Positions 32,054-40,598 of a stretch of DNA of 64,000 nucleotides are shown here, piece after piece. Origin of the DNA: Novosphingobium aureum (GTDB lineage: Bacteria > Pseudomonadota > Alphaproteobacteria > Sphingomonadales > Sphingomonadaceae); contig NZ_JADZGI010000001.1 of NCBI RefSeq assembly GCF_015865035.1, forward strand, positions 868,001 through 932,000. Reading direction: 5' to 3'. The notes below the pieces were generated by a model, which was given only the letters and a program-made list of their open reading frames with translations, had not been told where the DNA came from and ran no database searches. Made by a program: the position numbers and the translations under genes. Each line of letters begins with the position of its first letter. The stretch's first letter is position 1.

Positions 32054-33559
32054 TCAGGGCATCATCGAGCCGGTGTCGATGAAGCGCTGGTGCCAGGAAA
32101 GGGCCTCCGACGGGATCATCGGCGACTGCAGGCCATAGGACTGCTTCTGCGCGCGCGCGAAGTAGTCCTCGAGCATGGGCCGGTAGTCGGGATGCGCACA
32201 GTTGGCGATGATCACCCTGGCGCGTTCCTTGGGGCTGAGGCCGCGAAGGTCCGCCAAGCCCTGCTCGGTGACGATCACCTGCACGTCCTGGTTGATGTGG
32301 TCGACGTGGCTGGCCTGCGGCACGATCGCCGAGATCGCGCCGTTCTTGGCGGTCGAGGGTGTCACGAAGATCGAGATGAAGGCGTTGCGGGCAAAGTCGC
32401 CCGAGCCGCCGATGCCGTTCTGGATGCGCGAGCCCATGACGTGGGTCGAGTTCACCGCGCCGTAGATGTCGGCCTCGATCAGCCCGTTCATCGCGATGCA
32501 GCCTAGGCGTCGCACCAGTTCGGGGTGGTTCGAGATTTCCTGCGGGCGTAGGATCATCTTGTCGCGGAAGAAGGACATCTCGCGATTGACGCGCTCGGCC
32601 GCTTGCGGGCTGAGCGAGAAGGCGGTGGCGCTGGCCATGCGCAGCTTGCCTGAGGCGAGCAGGTCGAGCATCCCGTCCTGGATCACCTCGGTATAAGCGG
32701 TCATGCCCTCGAAGGGCGCGTCCATCAGGCCCGTGAGCACCGCATTGGCGATGTTGCCCACGCCAGACTGGATCGGCAGCAGTTCCTTGGGAACGCGTCC
32801 GACCTTCACTTCGTGCTTGAGGAATTCGAGGATATGCCCGGCGATCATCTTCGCCTTGTCGTCGGGCGGGGTGAAGGGGGCGTTGCGGTCGGGCGAGTCG
32901 GTCTCGACGACGGCGACCACCTTGTCGGGATCGACGCGCAGGCAGTCCTCGCCGATGCGCTGGTCGGGGCGCGTCAGCGGGATCGGGATGCGCGCGGGCG
33001 GCAGCGCGGTGCCGTAGTAGATGTCGTGGACGCCCTCGAGCGCTTCGCTCTGCCAGGAGTTGACCTCGAGGATCACCTTCTCGGCGCGGTCGAGCCAGGT
33101 CTTGTTGTTGCCGACCGAGGAGGAGGGGATCAGCGAGCCGTCCTCGCGGATGCCGGTAACCTCGATCACCGCGGTGTCGAGCGGTCCGAGAAAGCCCTGC
33201 CAGGCCATCGGCGCGACCTGGCTGAGGTGCATGTCGAAGTAGTTCATCTGGCCCGAATTGATCTTCTCGCGGGCGATGGGATCGGAATTGTAGGGCAGGC
33301 GCATCTCGATGCCGTCGGCCTTGGCGAGGGCTCCGTCGAGTTCAGGGCCGGTCGAGGCGCCGGTCCACATGCGCACCTTGAAGGGGTCCCCGGCGCTGCG
33401 CTGCTCTTCCATGTGTGCTGCCAGAGCCAGCGGCACCGCCTTGGGGTAGCCCGATCCGGTAAACCCGCTCATGCCCACGGTCGAGCCGTGCGTGATGAGC
33501 CGGGCGGCGTCGGGTGCCGACATGATTTTTGAACGCAGTGCCTTGTTGCGAATACGCAT
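32054..33559 (-). CDS. Acetyl-CoA hydrolase / succinyl-CoA:acetate CoA-transferase family protein
   Basis: 501 residues. Family members move CoA between succinyl-CoA and acetate, or hydrolyse acetyl-CoA. Motifs: GSTVGMSGFTGSGYPKAVPL near the start, VVAVVETDSPDRNAPF around the expected catalytic Glu, VHDIYYGTALPP, and the C-terminal GSRIQNGIGGSGDFARNAFI followed by SHVDHINQDVQVIVTEQGLA. Start ATG at 33559 follows AAAAGGAG. It may be controlled by the LuxR-type gene 121 bp upstream on the same strand (inference). Confidence 0.88.
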   Translation of the reverse strand: MRIRNKALRSKIMSAPDAARLITHGSTVGMSGFTGSGYPKAVPLALAAHMEEQRSAGDPFKVRMWTGASTGPELDGALAKADGIEMRLPYNSDPIAREKINSGQMNYFDMHLSQVAPMAWQGFLGPLDTAVIEVTGIREDGSLIPSSSVGNNKTWLDRAEKVILEVNSWQSEALEGVHDIYYGTALPPARIPIPLTRPDQRIGEDCLRVDPDKVVAVVETDSPDRNAPFTPPDDKAKMIAGHILEFLKHEVKVGRVPKELLPIQSGVGNIANAVLTGLMDAPFEGMTAYTEVIQDGMLDLLASGKLRMASATAFSLSPQAAERVNREMSFFRDKMILRPQEISNHPELVRRLGCIAMNGLIEADIYGAVNSTHVMGSRIQNGIGGSGDFARNAFISIFVTPSTAKNGAISAIVPQASHVDHINQDVQVIVTEQGLADLRGLSPKERARVIIANCAHPDYRPMLEDYFARAQKQSYGLQSPMIPSEALSWHQRFIDTGSMMP

Positions 33560-33680
33560 GGCCTCTCCTTTTCGTAATCCCGCGCCCCGTTTGCGCCTGT
33601 GTTCCCGAAAGAACAGTGCAAAGCGCCGATTCTGGATTGCGCGAAATGCAACCGCGGTCCGATAACCGTCGGTCGCGAGG

Positions 33681-34802
33681 CTAGTGCGCCGCCGTTTCGA
33701 GCACGGCGCGGGCCATGACCACCAGCTCGCTCTCGCGGTTGACCCCGCACTTGACGAAGATCGTGCGCAGCTGGCTGGCGACGGTCTGGACGCTGACGCC
33801 CCGGCGCACGGCGACTTCTGAGCGCGGATGGCCGATGGCGAGCAGGGCGACGACTTGCGCCTCTGCGGCGGTGAGGTCGAGCGCTGCACACAGCTGGTCG
33901 GCCTTGGCGAGCAGCTGCCCTTGCGCGTCCTCGCGTGCCAGAGCCTCGGTCGCGATGGGTGAGCGCAAGGTGACGATGACGCGCGGCGAGAAGCCCATGT
34001 TCCACTTCTCACGGGGCAGGGCGCGCACGTCGGTGAGCACGAGCCCGGCCTCGCTGCGCATCCACAGGTCCGCGGGGCCGGTATCGAGGCCGCGCAGGGC
34101 GAGGCCGATGCGGGCCTGAAGCTGGCGGTCGAGGTCGGGGCGGGTTGCGCGAAGGGTGCCCGCGCGAACCTGCATGAGGTCGGGGCCGAGCATGGCCTGC
34201 GCGGTCTGGGTGACGTGGCAGACCTGCGCCATACCATCGATCAGGATCGCGGCGGTGCGCACGGTGTCGAGCGAGCCTTGCAGCAGGCGGGTGCCCTGGT
34301 GCTCGATCGAATCCTGCAGGCGGATCGCAGCAAGGACTTCGGGCCCGACTCGGCTGAGGATGTCGCGCTCGGCCTCGGTCGTGCGGCCCTGCGCCTCGCC
34401 GCGCAGGATGGCGAGCCCGAAGAAAGCGCCCGGTTTGTTGGCGAGCACCATCTGCGCGCCGTGCTCGACGTCGAGGCGGCGCACGGTCTCAAGGTAGGCC
34501 TCGTCGGTGTGGCGCGCGCGCAGTGCGTCGTAATGGACTTCCCAGCTGACCTCGAGCGGCGCGCGCACGGTGCCCACGCGGTAGTTTACCTGAGGGTTGT
34601 AGCCGTCGATGCGGTCGAGTTCGGCGACGAAGCTTTCGGGGACGTCGTTGGCCCAGTTGAACGAGAGGTGCTGCTTGCCGACCGCGAGCAACTGGCCGTG
34701 GGCAGAACCGGTGGCCTCGGCAAGCGCGCGTAGGGCATTGTCCCAGCCATCCTCGCTGAGCGGTGCGCGCGCGAAGGCCTCGGCCAGCCGCTTATGCGGC
34801 AC
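33681..34802 (-). CDS. LuxR-type helix-turn-helix regulator
   Basis: 373 residues. The C-terminal LuxR DNA-binding domain is clear (about 310-365): DLTAAEAQVVALLAIGHPRS, EVAVRRGVSVQTVASQLRTI, FVKCGVNRESELV. The N-terminal 290 residues look like a PAS/GAF-type sensor, with no similarity to the acyl-homoserine-lactone domain that I can see. It reads toward the CoA-transferase gene. Upstream lie two palindromes (34872-34885, 34919-34942) that could be its own operators. Signal unknown. Confidence 0.8.
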   Translation of the reverse strand: MPHKRLAEAFARAPLSEDGWDNALRALAEATGSAHGQLLAVGKQHLSFNWANDVPESFVAELDRIDGYNPQVNYRVGTVRAPLEVSWEVHYDALRARHTDEAYLETVRRLDVEHGAQMVLANKPGAFFGLAILRGEAQGRTTEAERDILSRVGPEVLAAIRLQDSIEHQGTRLLQGSLDTVRTAAILIDGMAQVCHVTQTAQAMLGPDLMQVRAGTLRATRPDLDRQLQARIGLALRGLDTGPADLWMRSEAGLVLTDVRALPREKWNMGFSPRVIVTLRSPIATEALAREDAQGQLLAKADQLCAALDLTAAEAQVVALLAIGHPRSEVAVRRGVSVQTVASQLRTIFVKCGVNRESELVVMARAVLETAAH

Positions 34803-34871
34803 GCCCTTGCCCTTCCATGGCCGGGACCCTCATCCCGGCTGTGCTCATGCGATCCCTGTTCACGTCAGTAT

Positions 34872-34885
34872 CCGTATCAATACGG
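34872..34885. promoter_or_regulatory. 14-bp inverted repeat upstream of the LuxR-type gene
   Basis: CCGTAT-CA-ATACGG is a perfect dyad, 70 bp upstream of the LuxR-type start, in an AT-richer patch. Candidate operator. Confidence 0.35.
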
Positions 34886-34918
34886 TGCAATCCTGTTTCC
34901 CCCAGGCACCGCAAACGA

Positions 34919-34942
34919 TTCATACCATGATCATGGTATGAA
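34919..34942. promoter_or_regulatory. 24-bp perfect palindrome between the LuxR-type gene and the candidate small RNA
   Basis: The 20-bp core CATACCATGATCATGGTATG is extended by TT and AA to a perfect 24-bp palindrome. It lies 117 bp upstream of the LuxR-type start and directly before the candidate small RNA, so it could control either or both. Confidence 0.55.
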
Positions 34943-35046
34943 CTGCGACGAGGACCGGTTCAAAGCAGAAATGCGACCCGAAGGACTGGTGAGAACCATT
35001 CCTTTCATCTGCCCGGGGGCCTGCATTCAGGCTCCCGGGCTTTTTT
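34943..35046 (+). ncRNA. Candidate small RNA with two hairpins
   Basis: No gene on the plus strand explains the rightward terminator at 35011-35046. Just before it is a second hairpin at 34981-35004 (AAGGA and TGGT arms closed by a GAGA tetraloop). The 5' end is uncertain; it probably begins near the 24-bp palindrome. A short open frame starting at 34938 runs through the terminator stem and looks accidental. It is not recognised as a known RNA family. Confidence 0.45.
35011..35046 (+). terminator. Rho-independent terminator of the candidate small RNA
   Basis: GCCCGGG and GCCTG pair with CAGGC and CCCGGGC, with one G·T mismatch and a CATT loop, followed by TTTTTT. The T-run is on the plus strand only, so it does not end uvrB, which converges on it. 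Confidence 0.85.
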
Positions 35047-35081
35047 GTGGGCCATGTGCGTACGGTGCACCGGGTCGCTCG

Positions 35082-37271
35082 TTACTTGCCCCACTTCCTC
35101 TGGCTCTTGCCGTAGCGCGTCTTGCGCGTGCCCGGCTTGCCCTCGTTCGAACGGCCCACGCGCGGCGCCTTGTGCTCGGCTTCGGGCAGGCCCAGTTCGC
35201 TGTTCTCGAGCTTGCGAATCTCATCGCGCAGGCGCCCGGCTTCCTCGAACTCGAGGTCGGCTGCAGCCGCGCGCATCTTTTTCTCGAGATCCTCGATGTA
35301 GGCGCGCAGGTTGTGCCCGACGAGGTTGTTGGCCCCGTCCTCGGTCTCGATGTCGACGGTGACCCCGTCGCGGCTCGCGGTGTCGGCGACGATATCGGCG
35401 ATGCGCCGCCTGATCGTCTGCGGCGTGATGCCGTGCTCTTCGTTGTAGGCCTGCTGCTTCTCGCGGCGGCGGTCGGTCTCGGCGATGGCGCGCTCCATCG
35501 AGCCGGTCATGCGGTCGGCATAGAGGATCACGCGGCCTTCGGAATTGCGCGCAGCACGCCCGATGGTCTGGATGAGCGAGGTTTCCGAGCGCAGGAAGCC
35601 TTCCTTGTCGGCATCGAGAATGGTGACCAGCCCGCATTCGGGGATGTCGAGGCCCTCGCGCAGCAGGTTGATGCCCACCAGCACGTCGTAAACCCCCATG
35701 CGCAGGTCGCGGATCAGCTCGATGCGTTCGAGCGTCTCGACGTCGGAGTGCATGTAGCGAACGCGCACGCCCGCTTCGTGCATGAACTCGGTCAGGTCCT
35801 CGGCCATGCGCTTGGTGAGCGTGGTGACGAGCGTGCGGAAACCCTTCTCGGCGGTCGCCTTGCACTCCATGATGCAGTCCTGCACCTGGTCCTCGACCGG
35901 GCGGATCTCGACCGGCGGGTCGATCAGGCCGGTGGGGCGGATGACCTGCTCGGCGAAAGTGCCGCCCGACTGCTCCATCTCCCAGTTGCCCGGCGTCGCC
36001 GAGACCGCGAATGTCTGCGGGCGCATCGCCTCCCATTCGTTGAAGCGAAGAGGGCGGTTGTCGATGCACGAGGGCAGGCGGAAGCCATATTCGGCGAGGG
36101 TGATCTTGCGCCGGTGGTCACCGCGCGCCATCGCGCCGATCTGCGGCACGGTCTGGTGGCTCTCGTCGACGAAGAGCAGCGCGTTGTCGGGCAGGTACTC
36201 GAACAGCGTCGGCGGCGGCTCGCCGGGCAGGCGGCCGGTGAGGAAGCGGCTGTAGTTCTCGATGCCATTGCACGAACCGGTCGCCGCGATCATCTCGAGG
36301 TCGAAGTTGGTGCGCTGTTCGAGCCGCTGCGCCTCGAGCAGCTTGCCTTCGGCCTCCAGTTCCTTGAGCCTTTCGGTCAGCTCGAAGCGGATCGCCTCGC
36401 TCGCCTGCTTCATCGTCGGGCCGGGGGTGACGTAGTGCGAGTTCGCATAGACGCGCACCTTGTCGAGGCTGGCGCCCTTCTTGCCGGTGAGCGGGTCGAA
36501 CTCGGCGATCTCCTCGATCTCGTCGCCGAAGAACGAGATGCGCCAGGCCGCGTCCTCATAGTGCGAGGGGAAGATTTCGAGGCTGTCGCCGCGCACGCGA
36601 AAGCACCCGCGCGCGAAAGCGACGTCGTTGCGCTTGTACTGCAGCGCGACGAGCTTGCGGATCAGCTCGCGCTGGTCGACCTCCTTGCCCTTCTCGATGT
36701 CGAAGATCATCGCCGAGTAGGTCTCGACCGAGCCGATGCCGTAAAGGCACGAGACCGAGGCGACGATGATCACGTCGTCGCGTTCCAGCAGCGCGCGCGT
36801 CGCCGAGTGGCGCATGCGGTCGATCGCCTCGTTCACCGAGCTTTCCTTCTCGATGTAGGTGTCCGAGCGCGGCACGTAGGCCTCGGGCTGGTAGTAGTCG
36901 TAGTAGGAGACGAAATACTCGACCGCGTTGTTGGGGAAGAAGTCCTTCATCTCGGCGTAGAGCTGGGCGGCGAGGATCTTGTTGGGCGCGAGGATCAGCG
37001 CCGGGCGCTGCAGTTCCTCGATCACCTTGGCCATGGTGAAGGTCTTGCCCGAGCCGGTGACGCCGAGCAGGACCTGCGTCTTCTCCTCGCCCAGCGCGCC
37101 CTCGACCAGTTCGGCGATGGCGGTGGGCTGGTCGCCCGCCGGCTCATAGTCCGAGACGACCTCGAAGCGCTTGCCGGGAAGGGACTTTTCGGGACGCTGC
37201 GGCTTGTGCGGGACGAATGCGCCGGTGGTGTCGGGCTCGTCGAGGCCGCGGCGGATGATGAGTTCTGCCAT
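35082..37271 (-). CDS. uvrB: Excinuclease ABC subunit B
   Basis: 729 residues. UvrB opens damaged DNA and hands it to UvrC in nucleotide excision repair. Motifs: Walker A LLGVTGSGKTFTMAKV, the beta-hairpin YYDYYQPEAYVPRSDTYIEK, the LLFVDESHQTVPQIGAM block, ATPGNWEME, GINLLREGLDIPECGLV, and RAARNSEGRVILYAD. A C-terminal UVR domain has LEKKMRAAAADLEFEEAGRL. The ending is basic (GRSNEGKPGTRKTRYGKSQR). The start MAELIIRRG at 37271 is preferred to the upstream open frame. Length is normal plus an N-terminal extension of about 30 residues. Confidence 0.96.
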   Translation of the reverse strand: MAELIIRRGLDEPDTTGAFVPHKPQRPEKSLPGKRFEVVSDYEPAGDQPTAIAELVEGALGEEKTQVLLGVTGSGKTFTMAKVIEELQRPALILAPNKILAAQLYAEMKDFFPNNAVEYFVSYYDYYQPEAYVPRSDTYIEKESSVNEAIDRMRHSATRALLERDDVIIVASVSCLYGIGSVETYSAMIFDIEKGKEVDQRELIRKLVALQYKRNDVAFARGCFRVRGDSLEIFPSHYEDAAWRISFFGDEIEEIAEFDPLTGKKGASLDKVRVYANSHYVTPGPTMKQASEAIRFELTERLKELEAEGKLLEAQRLEQRTNFDLEMIAATGSCNGIENYSRFLTGRLPGEPPPTLFEYLPDNALLFVDESHQTVPQIGAMARGDHRRKITLAEYGFRLPSCIDNRPLRFNEWEAMRPQTFAVSATPGNWEMEQSGGTFAEQVIRPTGLIDPPVEIRPVEDQVQDCIMECKATAEKGFRTLVTTLTKRMAEDLTEFMHEAGVRVRYMHSDVETLERIELIRDLRMGVYDVLVGINLLREGLDIPECGLVTILDADKEGFLRSETSLIQTIGRAARNSEGRVILYADRMTGSMERAIAETDRRREKQQAYNEEHGITPQTIRRRIADIVADTASRDGVTVDIETEDGANNLVGHNLRAYIEDLEKKMRAAAADLEFEEAGRLRDEIRKLENSELGLPEAEHKAPRVGRSNEGKPGTRKTRYGKSQRKWGK

Positions 37272-37500
37272 GGCGGAACATATGGGGTATGGGGCGGCGT
37301 CCCGCAATGGAGGGCGCGGCCTCGCAGCGCATGGACCCACGCACCCGTCCGATGTCAGTTTGATGACACTTGCGTGCGTTTCGTTGGCGGATTGCTGCGA
37401 AAGTGCTAATTTCGGCGTTTCGTATCCCGTAGGCAGAGACGTGCCCGGCCCCCGCAGCAACCCGCCGCAAGCTGGCCGCGCGAGACAGGAGAACTAGGAC

Positions 37501-38079
37501 ATGACCGGCAATTCGCTCCGCCCTGTCGGCTGGCCGCTGGCGCTGGCCATCGGGTTTTCGCTCGCTTCGTGCGGCTCGGGCGATGCCCCCGAGGAAGAGG
37601 CTGGCGCGGGCGCGCCGCTCTCCTCCGCCGAGGTGCAGAGCCGCGCCGAAGGCATCGAGAAGCCGCGTCCGGGGCTCTATCGCCGCAGCGTCGAACTGCT
37701 CGAGATCGAGGCGCCGGGGATGCCCGAGGGCATGGCCGAACAGATGCGCGGCCACATGAGCTTCGGCCCCAGGGATGGCGAAGTCTGCATCACCGAGGCC
37801 GACACCGAGCGCGGCTTTCACGACATGTTCGACGAGAGCGAAGAGGGAGCGAACTGCAGCTACGACCGTTTCGAGGTCAAGGGCGGTGCGCTCGATGCGC
37901 GCATGACCTGTTCAACACCGGGTCAGGGCCGCGCGGTCATGACCATGCAGGGCAAGGTCGGGTCCACCTCGTCCGAGGTGACGATGACCATGCGCATGGA
38001 CGGAACTCCGGCTCCGGTGGACGGCATGCGGATGAAGACGAAGATGCGCTTCGAACGCATCGGCGATTGCGGGGAATGA
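37501..38079 (+). CDS. DUF3617-type lipoprotein
   Basis: 192 residues. Signal and lipobox are in LALAIGFSLASCGSGDAPEE, so it should be lipidated. The mature part matches the DUF3617 layout: KPRPGLYRRSVELLEIEAPG at the start, EVCITEADTERGFHDMF, a CSYDRFEVKGGALDARMTC block, and a threonine-rich beta region with TMTMRMDGTP. Such lipoproteins are common in sphingomonads and have no known function. Divergent from uvrB. Confidence 0.75.
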   Translation: MTGNSLRPVGWPLALAIGFSLASCGSGDAPEEEAGAGAPLSSAEVQSRAEGIEKPRPGLYRRSVELLEIEAPGMPEGMAEQMRGHMSFGPRDGEVCITEADTERGFHDMFDESEEGANCSYDRFEVKGGALDARMTCSTPGQGRAVMTMQGKVGSTSSEVTMTMRMDGTPAPVDGMRMKTKMRFERIGDCGE

Positions 38080-38160
38080 GCAAGGGCAAGGAAATGAGTA
38101 GGGCGCACCGCTGATCGAGAGGCAAGCGCCCCAGGACTGATACGAAGAAAGCAGAATTAC

Positions 38161-38946
38161 GTGAACGGCCAGACATTGCAGAGTTTCTCCCGCCAGATCG
38201 AGGGCATGCGCGCGCAGCTGCTGCGCCGCGCGGCCTTCGTGCGCGAGCCGCATCCGCAAGGGGTGCGCAAGCCGGCGCTGAAGCTCTTCGCGGCCGAACT
38301 GGGCTCGTTGTGGGGCATGAGTTCGGGGCCTGCCTGCGCGCTGCCGGCGGCGAGCCGCCCGCAAGTGGTCATGCTGCTGCCCGGTTTCGGCGCGCATCCC
38401 AAGCGCATGGCGCCGATGGCAGAGGCGCTGCGCGCGGCGGGGCACGAGGTCCACGACTGGGGGCTGGGCTTCAATTTCGGCCCGACCGAGGCAAACTTCG
38501 CGTTCCTGATGCGCCGCGTCGGCGCGCTCGCACGGCGCCATCGCCAGCCGGTCACGCTGGTGGGCTGGAGTCTGGGCGGTCTCTTCGCGCGCGAGATCGC
38601 ACGGCGCGAGCCCGGCTGCGTGGCGCGCGTCGTCACCATGGGCACGCCGTTCTCGGGCGATCCGCGCGCCAACAACGCCTGGCGCGTCTATCAGGTGATC
38701 ACCGGGCACGCGGTCGATGCCCCGCCGGTCGAGTGCGCCTTCGCCGAGAAGCCGCCGGTGCCCACGGTTGCCTTGTGGAGCCCGCGCGACGGGGTGATCG
38801 ACCCGCGCGCCGCGAAAGGCTGGCCGCACGAACGCGACCGCGCCGTCGCGATCCGGTGCACGCATCTGGGCTTTGCCAGCGACCCGCGCGTCATCGCCGA
38901 AGTCGCGCGCCAGCTCGAGATCGAGGACCTTCCCGCCAGCGCTTGA
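38161..38946 (+). CDS. Alpha/beta-hydrolase, cytoplasmic
   Basis: 261 residues from a GTG start. VVMLLPGFGAHPKRMAPMAE is the first strand and oxyanion region, the nucleophile elbow is LVGWSLGGLFAREIA (GWSLG), and the Asp and His are probably in LWSPRDGVIDPRAA and RCTHLGF. This resembles triacylglycerol-lipase/PGAP1-like hydrolases. There is no signal peptide. Substrate unknown. Confidence 0.7.
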   Translation: MNGQTLQSFSRQIEGMRAQLLRRAAFVREPHPQGVRKPALKLFAAELGSLWGMSSGPACALPAASRPQVVMLLPGFGAHPKRMAPMAEALRAAGHEVHDWGLGFNFGPTEANFAFLMRRVGALARRHRQPVTLVGWSLGGLFAREIARREPGCVARVVTMGTPFSGDPRANNAWRVYQVITGHAVDAPPVECAFAEKPPVPTVALWSPRDGVIDPRAAKGWPHERDRAVAIRCTHLGFASDPRVIAEVARQLEIEDLPASA

Positions 38947-38972
38947 GGAATGCGCGAGCAAGCGCGGCGCGA

Positions 38973-39893
38973 TCAGGTCAGCGGTTCCTCGCGCAGCTTC
39001 GAGACCGGCGGCGCGGTGCCGAGCGAACAGCCCGCGCTCGCCGTGACGAGCACGGCTATCGCCAGCCACTGCCAGGGGCCGAGCGCCTCGCCCAGAACGA
39101 CAAAGCCGATCAGCGCGGCGGTCGCGGGACCGGCGCTCGAGATCAGGCCGACCACGCGCGAGGGCAGCTGGCCCATCGCGCGCATCTCCAGCACGTAGGG
39201 CAGCGCGCTCGACAGCACGGCGACCGTGGCAGCCAGCGCGAGCACCGGGGCGTCGAGCGCGGGCAGCCCGCGCGCGAGCCCGGCAGGCACGGTGACGAGG
39301 CAGGCCGCGACCATGCCGATCGCGACGGCATTGGGCGCGCCCACCCGCGCGGCGCGGCGTCCGAGCATGATGTAGAGCGCCCAGCACGCCGCCGCGCCGA
39401 GCGCGAGCGCGATGCCGACCGGGTCGCTGGCATGGGCGCGTCCGGGCCATGGCATCAGCAGCACCAGTCCACCTATTGCCAGCGCCAGCCAGGCGAAGTC
39501 GCGCGGACGACGGGTGGTGAGCAGCACCACCGCGAGCGGGCCGCAGATCTCGATCGCGCAGGCAATGCCGATCGCGATGCGCTCGAAGGCGGCGTACATC
39601 ATCAGGTTCATGCCCCCGAGCGCGAGCCCGTAGAGCGCGCACCAGCCGATGTCGCGGCGCGAAAAGGCGGCGCGGCGGCGCCAAGGCCGGACCAGCGCGA
39701 GCAGCAGCAGCGCGGCGATCCCCGAGCGCAGCGCCGCGACCTGCTCGGGCGCGAGGCTGACGAAGAGCCCCTTGGCGAGCGCCGCGCCGAAATTGATGCT
39801 GACCTGTGCGAAGACGATCTGCGCGCTGGCTAACAGCGGCGCATGTAGGGCGGGGCCAGCGTTGGCGAGCGGGGCAGCTTGGGGCGAAGTCAT
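38973..39893 (-). CDS. EamA-family exporter (RhtA-like)
   Basis: 306 residues with ten membrane segments in two EamA repeats. Segments include ALYGLALGGMNLMMYAAFER, IAIGIACAIEICGPLAVVLL and VVGLISSAGPATAALIGFVV followed by LGEALGPWQWLAIAVLV. The CAIEICGPLAVVL and GLNLMMYA-like motifs match the threonine/homoserine exporter RhtA. Substrate is by similarity only. Convergent with the upstream hydrolase gene. Confidence 0.8.
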   Translation of the reverse strand: MTSPQAAPLANAGPALHAPLLASAQIVFAQVSINFGAALAKGLFVSLAPEQVAALRSGIAALLLLALVRPWRRRAAFSRRDIGWCALYGLALGGMNLMMYAAFERIAIGIACAIEICGPLAVVLLTTRRPRDFAWLALAIGGLVLLMPWPGRAHASDPVGIALALGAAACWALYIMLGRRAARVGAPNAVAIGMVAACLVTVPAGLARGLPALDAPVLALAATVAVLSSALPYVLEMRAMGQLPSRVVGLISSAGPATAALIGFVVLGEALGPWQWLAIAVLVTASAGCSLGTAPPVSKLREEPLT

Positions 39894-40036
39894 GCGCGGT
39901 CGGTTCCCGGGCGGCAGCGCCTCGGGGCAGCTGCCGCTCGCGCCGGATTGCCGCGCATCGCGCCGCTTGGCAAGCGCCTTGGCGCGCGGCACATAGAGGG
40001 CACGCGCAAGTCGCGCCGGCACAAGGAAAACGCGCC

Positions 40037-40597
40037 ATGTCGAACCTCGTCCTGCCCGGTATCGGCGGCTCTGGCCCCGCGCACTGGCAGAGCCTGTGGC
40101 AGGAGGCTGACACCGCGGCCCGTCGCTTCCGCCCGTCAAGCTGGGACCAGCCCGGGCTCTCCGACTGGATCTCCGCGCTCGAGCGCGAACTAGAGGCATG
40201 TGCCGGGCCGGTGGTCCTCGTCGCACATTCACTGGCCTGCCTGCTCGTCGCGCACTGGGCGGAAGGCAGCGCGCAGGTCGCGCGCGTTGCCGGTGCCTTC
40301 CTCGTCGCCCCGCCCGACCCGGACGGCGCAGACTTCCCGCGTGCGCAGGCAGGAAGCTTCGCCCCGGTCCCGACCGCGCGCCTGCCGTTCCCCGCATTGC
40401 TCGTCGCCAGCCGCGACGATCCCTATGCGTCGATCGACTATGCCCGAACCCGTGCGCAGCAGTGGGGCACGGGCTTCGTCGACGTCGGCGAGAAGGGCCA
40501 CATCAATGCCGGGAGCGGGCTTGGCGCATGGAGCGAGGGGCAGGGCTTGCTGGCCGCGTTTCGTGCCGGGCTCGGTCTCGCCGGTTCCGGGGTCTGA
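40037..40597 (+). CDS. RBBP9/YdeN-type alpha/beta-hydrolase
   Basis: 186 residues. Small serine-hydrolase fold: LVLPGIGGSGPAHWQSLWQ at the start, the nucleophile elbow VVLVAHSLACLLVAHWAE (HSLAC), the acid region ALLVASRDDPYASIDYA and the His in GEKGHINAGSGLGAW. All features match the RBBP9/YdeN family (about 180-190 residues). AAGGAAAA precedes the ATG. Substrate unknown. Convergent with comM, with 1 bp between the stops. Confidence 0.85.
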   Translation: MSNLVLPGIGGSGPAHWQSLWQEADTAARRFRPSSWDQPGLSDWISALERELEACAGPVVLVAHSLACLLVAHWAEGSAQVARVAGAFLVAPPDPDGADFPRAQAGSFAPVPTARLPFPALLVASRDDPYASIDYARTRAQQWGTGFVDVGEKGHINAGSGLGAWSEGQGLLAAFRAGLGLAGSGV

Positions 40598-40598
40598 A

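Noticed and set aside
34938..35060. Small protein MNCDEDRFKAEMRPEG... at the candidate small RNA
   Set aside because: The frame reads through the terminator stem and T-run and has no ribosome site; the RNA structure explains the region better.
34794..37409. Plus-strand open frame of 871 codons opposite uvrB
   Set aside because: Shadow of uvrB; low-complexity composition, no ribosome site, and it runs through the small-RNA terminator.
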